Notes: generated by a model not told the origin, from the sequence alone. 13,585 nucleotides of DNA from Lachnoclostridium sp. UBA6558 (GCA_002434335.1 DJJW01000063.1:69892-83476), one strand, 5' to 3'; counted from the first letter of the stretch, positions 6,146 through 13,585 are shown. Numbers and translations are program-made.

Positions 6146-7936
6146 ATGGTAACAGAAAGATTACAGCATTTAAGAGCCTTAATGGCGAAGAACGGCATTC
6201 AGGCTTATCTGCTTCCCACCTCTGATTTCCACGAATCAGAGTATGTAGGTGACTACTTTAAGTCAAGAAAATATTTATCAGGTTTTACCGGCTCAGCAGG
6301 AAGTGTGGTCGTTACTCTGGAAACCGCAGGTCTTTGGACCGACGGAAGATATTTTATCCAGGCCGCAAGAGAACTGGCTGACTCCGGTATAACTCTTTAT
6401 AAAATGGGTGAAGAAGGAGTTCCAACACTGGAGGAGTTTCTTGTTGATTCCTTAAAAGAAGGGGATGTTTTAGGTTTTGACGGCAGAGTCGTTAATGCCA
6501 GACTTGGCCTTCGTCTGAGTGACAAGTTATCTTCCAAGAAAATTTCAATTTCCTATGAAAATGATCTGGTAGATGAGATTTGGACTGACCGCCCCGCTCT
6601 GCCTACTACCCCGGCTTTTCTGTTAGAGGAAAAATATTCCGGCAAATCCACTGCTTTAAAACTGGAAGCCGTAAGAATTGAAATGCAGAAAAAGCAGGCT
6701 AAGTATCACATCATAACCGCACTGGATGATATCGCCTGGCTGTTCAACATCCGTGGCGGTGATATTGCTTATAATCCTGTGGTACTCTCTTATGCGGTTA
6801 TTGACAGCGAGAAAGCTTATCTGTTTCTGGATGAACGTAAACTTTCAGCAGAAATCAAAAAGGAACTTGAAAACGCCGGTGTAGAGATAAAGGATTATTT
6901 TGAAATTTATGAATTCGTTAAAACATTGCCTAAAACTGAAAAAATCTTATTGGATACAGCAAAAGTAAATTACGCAATTTATAAAAACCTTGGCACGGAT
7001 GCTGATATTATTGATGCCACAAATCCTACGGTATTGTTTAAAGCGGTTAAGAATCCCGTCGAGCTTGAGAATCTGCGTAAGGCTCATATCAAAGACGGTG
7101 TTGCCGTAACCAAGTTTATCTATTGGTTAAAACAGAACATTGGTAAGACCGAAATTACCGAAGTCAGTGCCAGTGATTTCCTGGAAGCCAAAAGACGTGA
7201 GCAGGAAGGCTGCATTGATTTAAGCTTTGATACCATCAGCGCTTACAACGCCAATGCTGCCATGATGCACTACAAAGCTACGGAAGAAAGTCATGCGGTA
7301 TTAAAGCCGGAAGGAATTCTCTTAGTAGACTCTGGCGGTCAGTATTATGAAGGTACTACCGATATAACCAGAACCATTGTCCTTGGAGAAATCAGCGATG
7401 AAATCAAAAAGCATTTCACCGCTGTTTTAAGAAGTATGCTTAACCTTTCTGATGCCAGATTTCTTCATGGCTGTATCGGGCAGAACTTAGATATTCTTGC
7501 AAGAGGCCCCATCTGGGACATGGATCTGGATTATAAATGCGGTACTGGTCATGGTGTAGGATATCTCCTGAATGTCCATGAAGCTCCTAACGGTTTCCGT
7601 TGGAAGAAGGTACCTGAAAGAGATGATGGCTGTGTTCTGGAAGAAGGTATGGTTACTACAGATGAACCCGGTATCTATATCGAAGGAAGCCATGGTATCC
7701 GTACCGAAAACGAATTGATCTGCCATAAAGGCGTTAAGAACGAATATGGTCAATTCATGTATTTCGAGCATCTGACCTTTGCACCGATTGATCTGGAGGC
7801 TGTGGATACTGCTTATATGACCAGCAGAGAGATAGATAGTCTGAACCGCTATCACAAAGATGTATATGAAAAGCTGTCTCCTTATCTGACTGACGAGGAG
7901 AAGCTCTGGTTAAAAGAAGCAACCAGAGCAATCTAA
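6146..7936 (+). CDS. Xaa-Pro aminopeptidase, long three-domain form (M24B)
   Basis: A 596-residue cytoplasmic metallopeptidase that removes the N-terminal residue from peptides with proline in second position. It has two creatinase-like domains (about 1-150 and 160-300) followed by a pita-bread M24 catalytic domain. All five metal ligands are visible: Asp395 and Asp406 in VDSGGQYYEGTTDITRT, His469 in GTGHGVGY, Glu507 in TDEPGIYIEG and Glu521 in GIRTENE. The length and three-domain layout match the eukaryotic APP1-like type rather than the roughly 440-residue E. coli PepP. I chose the ATG at 6146 because AGGAGG lies 7 nt before it. An in-frame ATG at 6128 overlaps the cyclophilin stop but has no ribosome site. 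Confidence 0.95.
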   Translation: MVTERLQHLRALMAKNGIQAYLLPTSDFHESEYVGDYFKSRKYLSGFTGSAGSVVVTLETAGLWTDGRYFIQAARELADSGITLYKMGEEGVPTLEEFLVDSLKEGDVLGFDGRVVNARLGLRLSDKLSSKKISISYENDLVDEIWTDRPALPTTPAFLLEEKYSGKSTALKLEAVRIEMQKKQAKYHIITALDDIAWLFNIRGGDIAYNPVVLSYAVIDSEKAYLFLDERKLSAEIKKELENAGVEIKDYFEIYEFVKTLPKTEKILLDTAKVNYAIYKNLGTDADIIDATNPTVLFKAVKNPVELENLRKAHIKDGVAVTKFIYWLKQNIGKTEITEVSASDFLEAKRREQEGCIDLSFDTISAYNANAAMMHYKATEESHAVLKPEGILLVDSGGQYYEGTTDITRTIVLGEISDEIKKHFTAVLRSMLNLSDARFLHGCIGQNLDILARGPIWDMDLDYKCGTGHGVGYLLNVHEAPNGFRWKKVPERDDGCVLEEGMVTTDEPGIYIEGSHGIRTENELICHKGVKNEYGQFMYFEHLTFAPIDLEAVDTAYMTSREIDSLNRYHKDVYEKLSPYLTDEEKLWLKEATRAI

Positions 7937-7950
7937 AACACATAAACATA

Positions 7951-8011
7951 AATTAACCCAATCTGTGCTTAAGCTTACTTATGACAGGCTCAAGCACAGG
8001 CTGGGTTAATT
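7951..8011. terminator. Long hairpin between convergent genes, likely bidirectional terminator
   Basis: AATTAACCCA (7951-7960) pairs perfectly with TGGGTTAATT (8002-8011). After a small internal loop, TGTGCTT (7964-7970) pairs with AAGCACA (7992-7998). The hairpin sits 14 bp after the aminopeptidase stop and between convergent transcription units. T-rich sequence flanks it in both directions, but the U-tracts are broken, so its efficiency is uncertain. Confidence 0.7.
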
Positions 8012-8018
8012 TTATCAA

Positions 8019-8096
8019 CTAATTTAAATAATAAACCAGGTATTCTTTACAAAACCACCGCCGGAAATAACATCTCCTGAGAAAAAGTTTGTTCAT
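8019..8096 (-). CDS. Possible 25-residue basic, aromatic peptide (doubtful)
   Basis: A minus-strand ATG at 8096 opens a 25-codon frame that ends at TAG, between the histidine kinase stop and the terminator hairpin. The peptide is rich in Arg, Tyr, Phe and Trp with two Cys (core RRCYFRRWFCKEYLVYY). The GGAG upstream leaves only 3 nt to the ATG, and no promoter is evident. It could be a chance frame inside a repeated intergenic element rather than a gene. The rest of 7937-8208 holds the hairpin and a 12-nt palindrome, ACAATTAATTGT, at 8150-8161. Confidence 0.15.
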   Translation of the reverse strand: MNKLFLRRCYFRRWFCKEYLVYYLN

Positions 8097-8208
8097 TGGC
8101 TCCACATCCTTTATGTCTAAGTAAATAATAATTGAAAATATACATTTCAACAATTAATTGTGTAATTACAAGTAAAAATAGATTCATTCGGTATTAAATC
8201 ATATAGAC

Positions 8209-9888
8209 TTACCATCCAAACCAGAATACTACCCCTCCCTCTTTATTGTATACACCATAGGTTAAACTCAGACTCTTTAATATCTTTCCAACAATGGACA
8301 GTCCTAGTCCTGTCCCTATTGATTTACTTCGGGATTTGTCTGACTTCACAAAAGGCTCCCAAATATCCTTTAACTCTTCCTCCGGAATATGACTTCCACT
8401 GTTATAGAATTCCAATGTATTATTTATAATCTTAATACTTATCTCCCCACCTTCTTCTGTGTAAGTCAAAGCATTGGTAAAGAAATTATCAAGTACTTTC
8501 TCTATCAGCATAAAATCGGTTTTAATAACCGCATCACCCTCTGAATTTATTGCTATATTTCTTTCAGAACATTGCTGAGTGTAGCAGTTAATTAACAAAC
8601 CACATACCTCCTGTAATGACACCTCCGTATAGCGTGGTGTAAGCTTATCTGAGTCAAATTTCGTATATTCCAGCATATCAATTATAATTCTGTCCATTCG
8701 TTCTACATTGTTACATATATTATCTGCATAATACTCTCTCTTATCACTCTGGATATTTTCCCTAAGATTCTGTGCATAACCGGATATGATACTCAAGGGT
8801 GTCTTCAGCTCATGTGCCAGAGCACTGGTGGTTTCTGCCCGGTAACTTTCAAGCTTCTCTCTGCTATTATATAAGCCTATAGTCTGCAATATCAACAAAA
8901 TAGCCGCTCCGGTAAAAATAATAAAACAGCTTAACCAGACAAACAAAAGTGTAGAAGCGCATCTATCCAGAAGATTTACTTCTACTGCTATAACTGTCCA
9001 AAAGTCACTGCGATAGATACCGTCATCGTCTACAGTTATATAATTATTATAGGGAACAATCTGGTAAAAACGATAAGTAACCGGGTTCAGCTGTTTGACG
9101 GACTGAAGCTTTAAGTCTGCTACTGAATCCTTTACTTTATACTTATCCAAGACCATTTTGCGCAGATTATCCCTGCTGTTCTCTCTGGCGGTAAAAGTAA
9201 TATACCCGTCGGTATGAGCTTTCTGTCTGTATTTATTTACATATGAAACAGTAAATACAATATTCTCTTCACTCTGTTTCCGGTAGGACTTTATCACCCT
9301 GCCGCTTTTATCAAATTCCTTTGCATAATATGGAGTCACTGTAATTTTAACAGGTATTATCCTACCTTCCTCAACATAAAATTCTGCAATACTGACAGTA
9401 TAACTACTGATATCTCCAATCTCTTTTGCAACGGGAACCTCCCCCAGATAGCTCTCAAGTTCCTTTAATTCTTCTTTGTCAAACCAAAGGTCCGGATCTA
9501 TAAATCCATACTTTGTAACAAACCTGTTGTTCTTCTGAAGTTCTTTGTAGCCGCAGAACCAGTAGTCATTGGTATTACTTACCAGGTCAAAATCTTCCGT
9601 ATAAATTGCCAGTTCCAAGCCTTGGGGAACTGTATACATTTTACTGACAGCCTTATCCTGCAGATCTATTAAGTCCGAAATCCTTTTTCTGCTTTGCAGG
9701 TATTCTTTTAATTCTGCACTTAGTGAATTATTCACTTCCATTCCGTAGGATACATTCTTCATGAGTTCCTGCCTCTTTTGCTGGTCTAAAAGGTAAACTG
9801 TAAATCCTATCATCAGAATCAGATAGGCTGCCAGCAATGCAGAAAGTATCCGCAGACATATCATTCTTTTTACTTTATTCCATTTCAT
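8209..9888 (-). CDS. Two-component sensor histidine kinase
   Basis: A 559-residue membrane kinase. Transmembrane helix 1 is at about 9-34 and helix 2 at about 311-337, enclosing an extracellular domain of roughly 275 residues with no family I recognise. The cytoplasmic part has a HisKA dimerisation segment with the phospho-acceptor His359 in SALAHELKTPLS, the N-box with Asn468 (VLDNFFTNAL) and the G-box SIGTGLGLSI (523-532). There is no clear HAMP or PAS domain. The regulator gene lies 68 bp upstream on the same strand, so the two form an operon; GGGAG precedes the ATG. No transporter, peptidase or resistance gene lies beside it, so the stimulus and output are not indicated. Confidence 0.95.
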   Translation of the reverse strand: MKWNKVKRMICLRILSALLAAYLILMIGFTVYLLDQQKRQELMKNVSYGMEVNNSLSAELKEYLQSRKRISDLIDLQDKAVSKMYTVPQGLELAIYTEDFDLVSNTNDYWFCGYKELQKNNRFVTKYGFIDPDLWFDKEELKELESYLGEVPVAKEIGDISSYTVSIAEFYVEEGRIIPVKITVTPYYAKEFDKSGRVIKSYRKQSEENIVFTVSYVNKYRQKAHTDGYITFTARENSRDNLRKMVLDKYKVKDSVADLKLQSVKQLNPVTYRFYQIVPYNNYITVDDDGIYRSDFWTVIAVEVNLLDRCASTLLFVWLSCFIIFTGAAILLILQTIGLYNSREKLESYRAETTSALAHELKTPLSIISGYAQNLRENIQSDKREYYADNICNNVERMDRIIIDMLEYTKFDSDKLTPRYTEVSLQEVCGLLINCYTQQCSERNIAINSEGDAVIKTDFMLIEKVLDNFFTNALTYTEEGGEISIKIINNTLEFYNSGSHIPEEELKDIWEPFVKSDKSRSKSIGTGLGLSIVGKILKSLSLTYGVYNKEGGVVFWFGW

Positions 9889-9956
9889 ATTTGGCTCCCA
9901 ACTGCGTGCTCATGCACACATATAAAATCAATGAGGTGAGAAAACACTTTAATTTC

Positions 9957-10634
9957 CTACTCCCCCAGCATATACCCCTTTTTTATTACTGTCTTAATTT
10001 GGCACGCACCATCTTTTAGGGCTTTTCTTAATTTTTTTATATGGTTATCTACTACTCTGTCATTCCCATCAAAATCATACCCCCATACCTTGATAATAAG
10101 TGTATCCCTATCAATTAAACGTCCCTTGTTTTCCATTAATACTTTAAGCAAAGCAAACTCCAGGGGTGCAAGCGTAATCTCTTCTGTATTTACAAAAACC
10201 GTATATCGATAGGGATTTAAGCTTATCATGCCTGCTGTTATCAACTCATTTCTAACGGTCCCCTTAGCACGTCTTACCAGGGCATTTAGTTTGGCATAGA
10301 GTTCTGCCAGTGAAAAGGGTTTTGATATGTAGTCATCACAACCTAATTGATAGCCTTTTAAGATATCTCCCTCCGTATTTCTGGCTGTTAAGAATACTAT
10401 AGGAACATCACTTTTTCTGCGTAGTTCCCTGCATATACTATAGCCATTGACCTCCGGCAGCATTACATCCAGCAGCACGGCATCATATTCATTATCCATA
10501 CATTTATCCTGTCCCAGGCTGCCGTTTTCTGCCGAATCAATTATAATTTCACCCTGGCTTTTCTCATGAAAATAATCTGTTATAATCTCTCTCAATTCAG
10601 CATCATCTTCTACTATTAAAAATCGGAATGCCAT
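9957..10634 (-). CDS. OmpR/PhoB-family response regulator
   Basis: A 225-residue cytoplasmic DNA-binding regulator, partner of the kinase downstream. The receiver domain (1-120) has the acidic pair Asp10/Asp11, phospho-acceptor Asp56 in VLLDVMLPE, Thr83 in FLTAR and Lys105 in YISKPFS. The winged-helix output domain covers about 130-224, with LAPLEFALLKVLMENKGRLI and the recognition-helix region RVVDNHIKKLRKAL. The start at 10634 is preceded by GGAGGTGGGAAC, a strong ribosome site. It is the first gene of its operon and is read divergently from the methionine operon. The intergenic region contains an AT-rich inverted repeat that could be an autoregulatory site, though I found no convincing minus-strand promoter. 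Confidence 0.95.
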   Translation of the reverse strand: MAFRFLIVEDDAELREIITDYFHEKSQGEIIIDSAENGSLGQDKCMDNEYDAVLLDVMLPEVNGYSICRELRRKSDVPIVFLTARNTEGDILKGYQLGCDDYISKPFSLAELYAKLNALVRRAKGTVRNELITAGMISLNPYRYTVFVNTEEITLAPLEFALLKVLMENKGRLIDRDTLIIKVWGYDFDGNDRVVDNHIKKLRKALKDGACQIKTVIKKGYMLGE

Positions 10635-10713
10635 GTTCCCACCTCCAACGAGATTCTATCATACGAATATATCTTCTTTGTATCCTTTCATAGGATTTAT
10701 AGAATAATCTATC

Positions 10714-10777
10714 TGGTAAACTAAAATAATTTATTTTAATGTTATAAGACAATAAAATAACATCACTTATTTTACCA
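10714..10777. repeat. Nested AT-rich inverted repeat upstream of the response regulator
   Basis: TGGTAAA (10714-10720) is complementary to TTTACCA (10771-10777). Inside it ATGTTAT (10739-10745) is complementary to ATAACAT (10757-10763), with an 11-nt loop. Shorter TAAAATAA/TTATTTTA arms occur between them. The element lies between the response regulator start and the divergent T-box promoter, with arms of unequal length, so it could be a regulator site, an extruded hairpin or AT-rich chance. Confidence 0.4.
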
Positions 10778-10822
10778 TATAATGAATATTTATTAGAATT
10801 ATTCTGCGAAGAGATTTTCACA

Positions 10823-10851
10823 TTGACAAATACTCTGTCGTCTGCTATACT
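10823..10851 (+). promoter_or_regulatory. Strong promoter of the T-box-controlled methionine operon
   Basis: A perfect TTGACA (10823-10828) is 17 nt from TATACT (10846-10851), which is preceded by an extended -10 TGC. Transcription should start near 10858, just before Stem I of the T-box leader. Confidence 0.85.
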
Positions 10852-10858
10852 CAAATCA

Positions 10859-11151
10859 ATTTCATAGCAAAACGCTAGGAATGAGAGAGTATGTAAAACA
10901 ATGCCTAACAGAGAGCTTTTGGCTGGTGGAAAAAAGCAGGTTAGATTTGCAGAAAATGGCTCAGGAGCGGCGCGCCGAACCGTTATAACGCTTAGGCCGC
11001 GACAGGTTTGCCTGTTACAGCAAAGAAGTATAAATATCTCCCTCCGGTGGCAGATGTCGTACTTGATAAGTTCTTTTGCTGTGAGGCATAGATGAATTGA
11101 AGTGGTAACACGGGCTATGCTCGTCTTCTTGTTGGAAGGCGGGTTTTTTTT
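10859..11151 (+). ncRNA. T-box leader RNA, apparently methionine-specific
   Basis: All main T-box parts are visible. Stem I closes with CGCT (10873-10876) on AGCG (10966-10969). The specifier-loop S-turn is AGTA (10888-10891) opposite GAA (10952-10954). AGAGAGC (10910-10916) and the distal loop TGGCTGGTG (10920-10928) follow. One nucleotide after GAA the specifier reads ATG (10956-10958), the Met codon. A long central hairpin pairs ACAGCAAA (11017-11024) with TTTGCTGT (11075-11082). The antiterminator is GAAG (11099-11102) on CTTC (11125-11128) and ACGGGC (11110-11115) on GCTCGT (11119-11124), around the 7-nt bulge TGGTAAC (11103-11109). TGGT pairs with ACCA, meaning discriminator A, which fits tRNA-Met and argues against Cys (U), Asn and Trp (G). 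Uncharged tRNA would therefore switch the operon on. Confidence 0.9.
11120..11151 (+). terminator. T-box terminator
   Basis: CTCGTCTTC (11120-11128) pairs over 9 bp with GAAGGCGGG (11135-11143), allowing G-T pairs, followed by eight T. Its left arm is also the right arm of the antiterminator helices, so the two structures are mutually exclusive. Confidence 0.9.
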
Positions 11152-11285
11152 ATACACAGAATTAATAATAAATAATTCCCAAAGCTGCTAATAGACTTTT
11201 ACCCTCTGGCAGGTATGATACCAATAGCTGCAACTGCCAGCATTTATATTAGCCGCATCAGAATAAATACTCAGGAGGTCACAAA
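11152..11285 (+). other. Spacer between the T-box terminator and metB, with a hairpin
   Basis: CTGGCAG (11206-11212) is complementary to CTGCCAG (11234-11240) across a 21-nt loop. There is no T-run after it, so it is not a terminator. AGGAGGT at 11273-11279 is the Shine-Dalgarno of the next gene. I see no second convincing promoter. Confidence 0.4.
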
Positions 11286-12419
11286 ATGGATTTTACTACC
11301 CGCTGCATACATGGAGCAGTTGACAAAACACAAGTTACAGGTGCCGTAACTATCCCCATCTATCAATCAGCTACCTTTGCTCATCCAGGAGTCGGACAAA
11401 GTACCGGTTATGATTATTCCAGGCTTCAGAATCCTACCAGAGAACACCTGGAGAAAATCATTGCCAACCTGGAAGACGGGATTGATGCCATTGCCTTTAG
11501 TACCGGAATGGCTGCTGAGACTGCATTGATGGAACTCTTCTCCATAGGTGACCACATTATTGCATCAGAGGATTTATATGGCGGAACCATACGACTGTTT
11601 GAACATATCAACAAGAAAAACGGCCTTACCTTTGATTATCTGGACACCTCTGATCTTACAAAGCTGCGTTCTCTCATCCGAAAGGAAACCAAGGCTATTT
11701 ACATTGAAACTCCTACTAATCCCATGATGCAGGTAACGGATATTCAGGCTGTTTCTAAAATTGCCAAAGAACACAATCTGCTCTTGATTGTAGACAATAC
11801 CTTTCTGACTCCTTATTACCAGCGTCCTTTGACACTGGGTGCTGATATTGTAATTCACAGCGGTACGAAATATTTAAGCGGACACAATGATACACTATCC
11901 GGCTTTTTGGTCACAAACCGGGCTGACTTATCTGAAAAGCTTCGTTTTATCTATAAGACTACCGGTGCCTGTCTCTCTCCTTTTGACAGCTGGCTGATAA
12001 TAAGAGGCATTAAAACGCTTGCGGTGAGAATGGACCGTCAGTCTCAAAATGCCCTTGAGATTGCACAGTTCCTGGAAGGCCATGCTAAAGTCAAAAAGGT
12101 ATTTTATATCGGCCTTAAAGACCATCCGGGATACGAAACCTCTATTACGCAGACCACCGGCTTTGGCTCCATGATCAGCTTTGAGGTGGATTCAGAAGCT
12201 ACGGCAAAACAGGTCCTTGAACGGGTATCCGTCATACTCTTTGCTGAGAGCCTTGGCGGTACTGAAACTCTGATAACCTATCCCATGATCCAGACCCATG
12301 CAGATGTTCCACTGGAGGAACGTATAGCAAGAGGCATTAACGGCTCCCTGCTTCGTATGTCCATAGGACTGGAAAATATACAGGACCTGATTCAGGATTT
12401 AAATGATGCTTTAGCTTAA
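11286..12419 (+). CDS. metB: Cys/Met-metabolism PLP enzyme, probably cystathionine gamma-synthase / acylhomoserine thiolyase (MetB/MetI type)
   Basis: A 377-residue cytoplasmic PLP enzyme of the transsulfuration family, full length. The PLP lysine is Lys195 in HSGTKYLSGHND, Asp170 in VDNTF contacts the pyridine nitrogen, Tyr98 in DLYGG stacks on the ring, and YSR (44-46) reaches the phosphate of the neighbouring subunit. The SLGGTETLITYP and QTHAD segments near the C-terminus resemble gamma-synthase/MetI-type members more than beta-lyases. Family members are hard to separate by motif, so cystathionine gamma-lyase, methionine gamma-lyase or O-acetylhomoserine sulfhydrylase remain possible. The Met-type T-box leader and the cystathionine beta-lyase gene behind it favour a biosynthetic role. 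AGGAGGT precedes the ATG. Confidence 0.85.
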   Translation: MDFTTRCIHGAVDKTQVTGAVTIPIYQSATFAHPGVGQSTGYDYSRLQNPTREHLEKIIANLEDGIDAIAFSTGMAAETALMELFSIGDHIIASEDLYGGTIRLFEHINKKNGLTFDYLDTSDLTKLRSLIRKETKAIYIETPTNPMMQVTDIQAVSKIAKEHNLLLIVDNTFLTPYYQRPLTLGADIVIHSGTKYLSGHNDTLSGFLVTNRADLSEKLRFIYKTTGACLSPFDSWLIIRGIKTLAVRMDRQSQNALEIAQFLEGHAKVKKVFYIGLKDHPGYETSITQTTGFGSMISFEVDSEATAKQVLERVSVILFAESLGGTETLITYPMIQTHADVPLEERIARGINGSLLRMSIGLENIQDLIQDLNDALA

Positions 12420-12547
12420 TAAATCAAAGGTAGAATATATCCGATTATATTTGATTATTTTTAGTCTGTTCCCCTATAGTGCTTCCTTATAAAAACATTG
12501 ATATTCAACTGATATTTTACCATTAGACAATAAGGAGAAAATAACGT
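12420..12547 (+). other. metB-patB spacer with weak hairpin and possible internal promoter
   Basis: AATATA (12434-12439) pairs with TATATT (12446-12451), followed at a short distance by ATTTTTAG. The stem is AT-only, so at best it is a leaky terminator. TTGATT (12451-12456) is 18 nt from TATAGT (12475-12480) and could be a secondary promoter. AAGGAG at 12532-12537 is the ribosome site for the next gene. Confidence 0.3.
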
Positions 12548-13585
12548 ATGCCATATGATTTTGACCAATTAATTGACCGTAAGAAAACGAATTCTTTGAA
12601 ATATGATTTTGCAAAAGAGCGTGGAAAAAGGGAGGATCTGCTGCCTATGTGGGTTGCGGATATGGATTTCTCCACTCCCCCGGAGGTAACCGAAGCCCTG
12701 ATAGATGCTGCCAGACACGGAATCTTTGGATATTCAGATGTTAAGGAGGATTATTTTGAAGTTCTGAAAAGCTGGTTTGCCTCCCATTATAACTGGAACA
12801 TCGAGAGGAAATGGCTTGTGAAAACTCCCGGAGTTGTATTTGCCATAGCTATGGCAGTGCGATCACTTACCAAAGAAGGCGATTCCATCCTGATACAAAG
12901 ACCTGTTTATTATCCTTTCTCCGAAGCTATCTTAAGCAATAATCGAAAGCTCATTAATAATCCTCTTATTTATGAGAATGGTACTTATAGTATTGATTAT
13001 GCAGATTTCGAACGCAAGATTGTTGACAATCAGGTTAAACTGTTTATTTTATGCAATCCTCACAACCCAGTGGGCAGAGTACTAACAGAAGAAGAGCTTA
13101 CCCTTATGGGAGATATCTGTTTAAAACATGGAGTTTTAGTGGTTTCCGATGAAATCCATGCGGATTTTATTCATCCCGGACACAGCCATGTTCCATTCGC
13201 CTCTATCAAAGAAGGATATGCCAATATTTCGGTTACCTGTACCGCGCCCAGCAAGACCTTTAACCTGGCAGGTCTACAGGTTTCCAACGTATTTATACCC
13301 AATCCTTCTCTGAAGAAAAAGTTCAAAACAGAAATCAACAAGTCCGGCTACAGTCAGCTAAACACTATGGGGCTTATTGCCTGCAAAGCTGCTTACCAGT
13401 ATGGTGAGGAATGGTTAGAGGAGCTTAAGACATATATTTACGATAACATCCTTACAGCCAGAGAATTTATTGAGAAGGAAATTCCGGCTCTGAAGGTGAT
13501 TGATACAGAAGGCACCTACCTGTTCTGGGTAGATTTTAATGAACTGGGTATGGAAGAAGCTGATCTGGAAGACTTTATAACCGAG
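12548..13585 (+). CDS. patB: MalY/PatB-family cystathionine beta-lyase (C-terminus beyond the window)
   Basis: The first 346 codons of a fold-type I PLP enzyme; the family is about 385-400 residues, so roughly the last 40 are missing. The N-terminal MWVADMDF (34-41) is the MalY/PatB hallmark. PLP contacts are Tyr121 (PVYYPF), Asn173 in CNPHNPVGR, Asp201 in SDEIHADF and the Schiff-base Lys236 in APSKTFNLAGLQ. The family cleaves cystathionine to homocysteine, pyruvate and ammonia; some members act on other C-S substrates or as aminotransferases. Position after a gamma-synthase-type gene and a Met-type T-box supports the methionine pathway role. The start at 12548 has AAGGAG 10 nt upstream. The frame is intact to the window edge. 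Confidence 0.92.
   Translation, partial: MPYDFDQLIDRKKTNSLKYDFAKERGKREDLLPMWVADMDFSTPPEVTEALIDAARHGIFGYSDVKEDYFEVLKSWFASHYNWNIERKWLVKTPGVVFAIAMAVRSLTKEGDSILIQRPVYYPFSEAILSNNRKLINNPLIYENGTYSIDYADFERKIVDNQVKLFILCNPHNPVGRVLTEEELTLMGDICLKHGVLVVSDEIHADFIHPGHSHVPFASIKEGYANISVTCTAPSKTFNLAGLQVSNVFIPNPSLKKKFKTEINKSGYSQLNTMGLIACKAAYQYGEEWLEELKTYIYDNILTAREFIEKEIPALKVIDTEGTYLFWVDFNELGMEEADLEDFITE

Noticed and set aside
10859..11151. SAM riboswitch or Cys-specific T-box as the leader of the metB operon
   Set aside because: Stem I, the TGGT bulge and the antiterminator/terminator pair identify a T-box. The TGC at 10948-10950 lies before the S-turn GAA, and the bulge requires discriminator A, not the U of tRNA-Cys.
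10603..11157. Minus-strand 184-codon open frame
   Set aside because: It is antisense to the T-box leader and overlaps the start of the response regulator. The RNA structure explains the sequence fully.
1..13585. Mobile elements, CRISPR arrays, tRNA or rRNA genes, phage or toxin-antitoxin modules
   Set aside because: I found no transposase or integrase motifs, spaced direct repeats, cloverleaf sequences or matching gene pairs in reading both strands.

Overview
The window looks like a chromosomal segment of a low-GC Gram-positive anaerobe of class Clostridia, most likely Lachnospiraceae. The basis is AT-rich intergenic DNA, purine-rich Shine-Dalgarno sites, a PyrK/PyrD class 1B dihydroorotate dehydrogenase, a DUF2087/LuxR-type regulator pair and T-box control of an amino-acid operon. 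The genus is inference. I see no insertion sequence, tRNA, rRNA, CRISPR array or phage gene.

Layout. The first codons of an unidentified minus-strand gene lie at the left edge, behind a roughly 145-nt leader rich in palindromes. Positions 341-3212 hold a minus-strand pyrimidine operon: promoter, pyrK, pyrD, pyrE, a 50-residue membrane protein not caught by ordinary ORF thresholds, and a strong terminator. Upstream of it, still on the minus strand, are a GNAT acetyltransferase, a stand-alone DUF2087 protein, and a longer regulator with a zinc-ribbon-like N-terminus, a LuxR-type HTH and a C-terminal DUF2087 domain. A divergent AT-rich region (5093-5603) carries back-to-back promoters. The plus-strand pair that follows is a cyclophilin prolyl isomerase and a three-domain Xaa-Pro aminopeptidase. 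It ends at a long hairpin shared with a convergent minus-strand two-component system (OmpR-type regulator, then a sensor kinase with a large extracellular domain).

The right end is a plus-strand sulfur amino-acid operon. A near-consensus promoter drives a complete T-box leader, followed by a cystathionine gamma-synthase-type PLP enzyme and a MalY/PatB-type cystathionine beta-lyase cut by the window edge. Together these two enzymes would carry out transsulfuration to homocysteine. The T-box reads as methionine-specific: the specifier is ATG and the antiterminator bulge is TGGT, matching a tRNA with discriminator A. That is the most informative regulatory element here.

Most of the window is ordinary housekeeping and accessory metabolism. 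The items that deserve a second look are the apparent Met T-box, an identical 13-nt translation-initiation block placed at the same distance before both pyrK and pyrD, the small membrane protein in the pyr operon, and the DUF2087 pair. No clearly new multi-gene system is evident.
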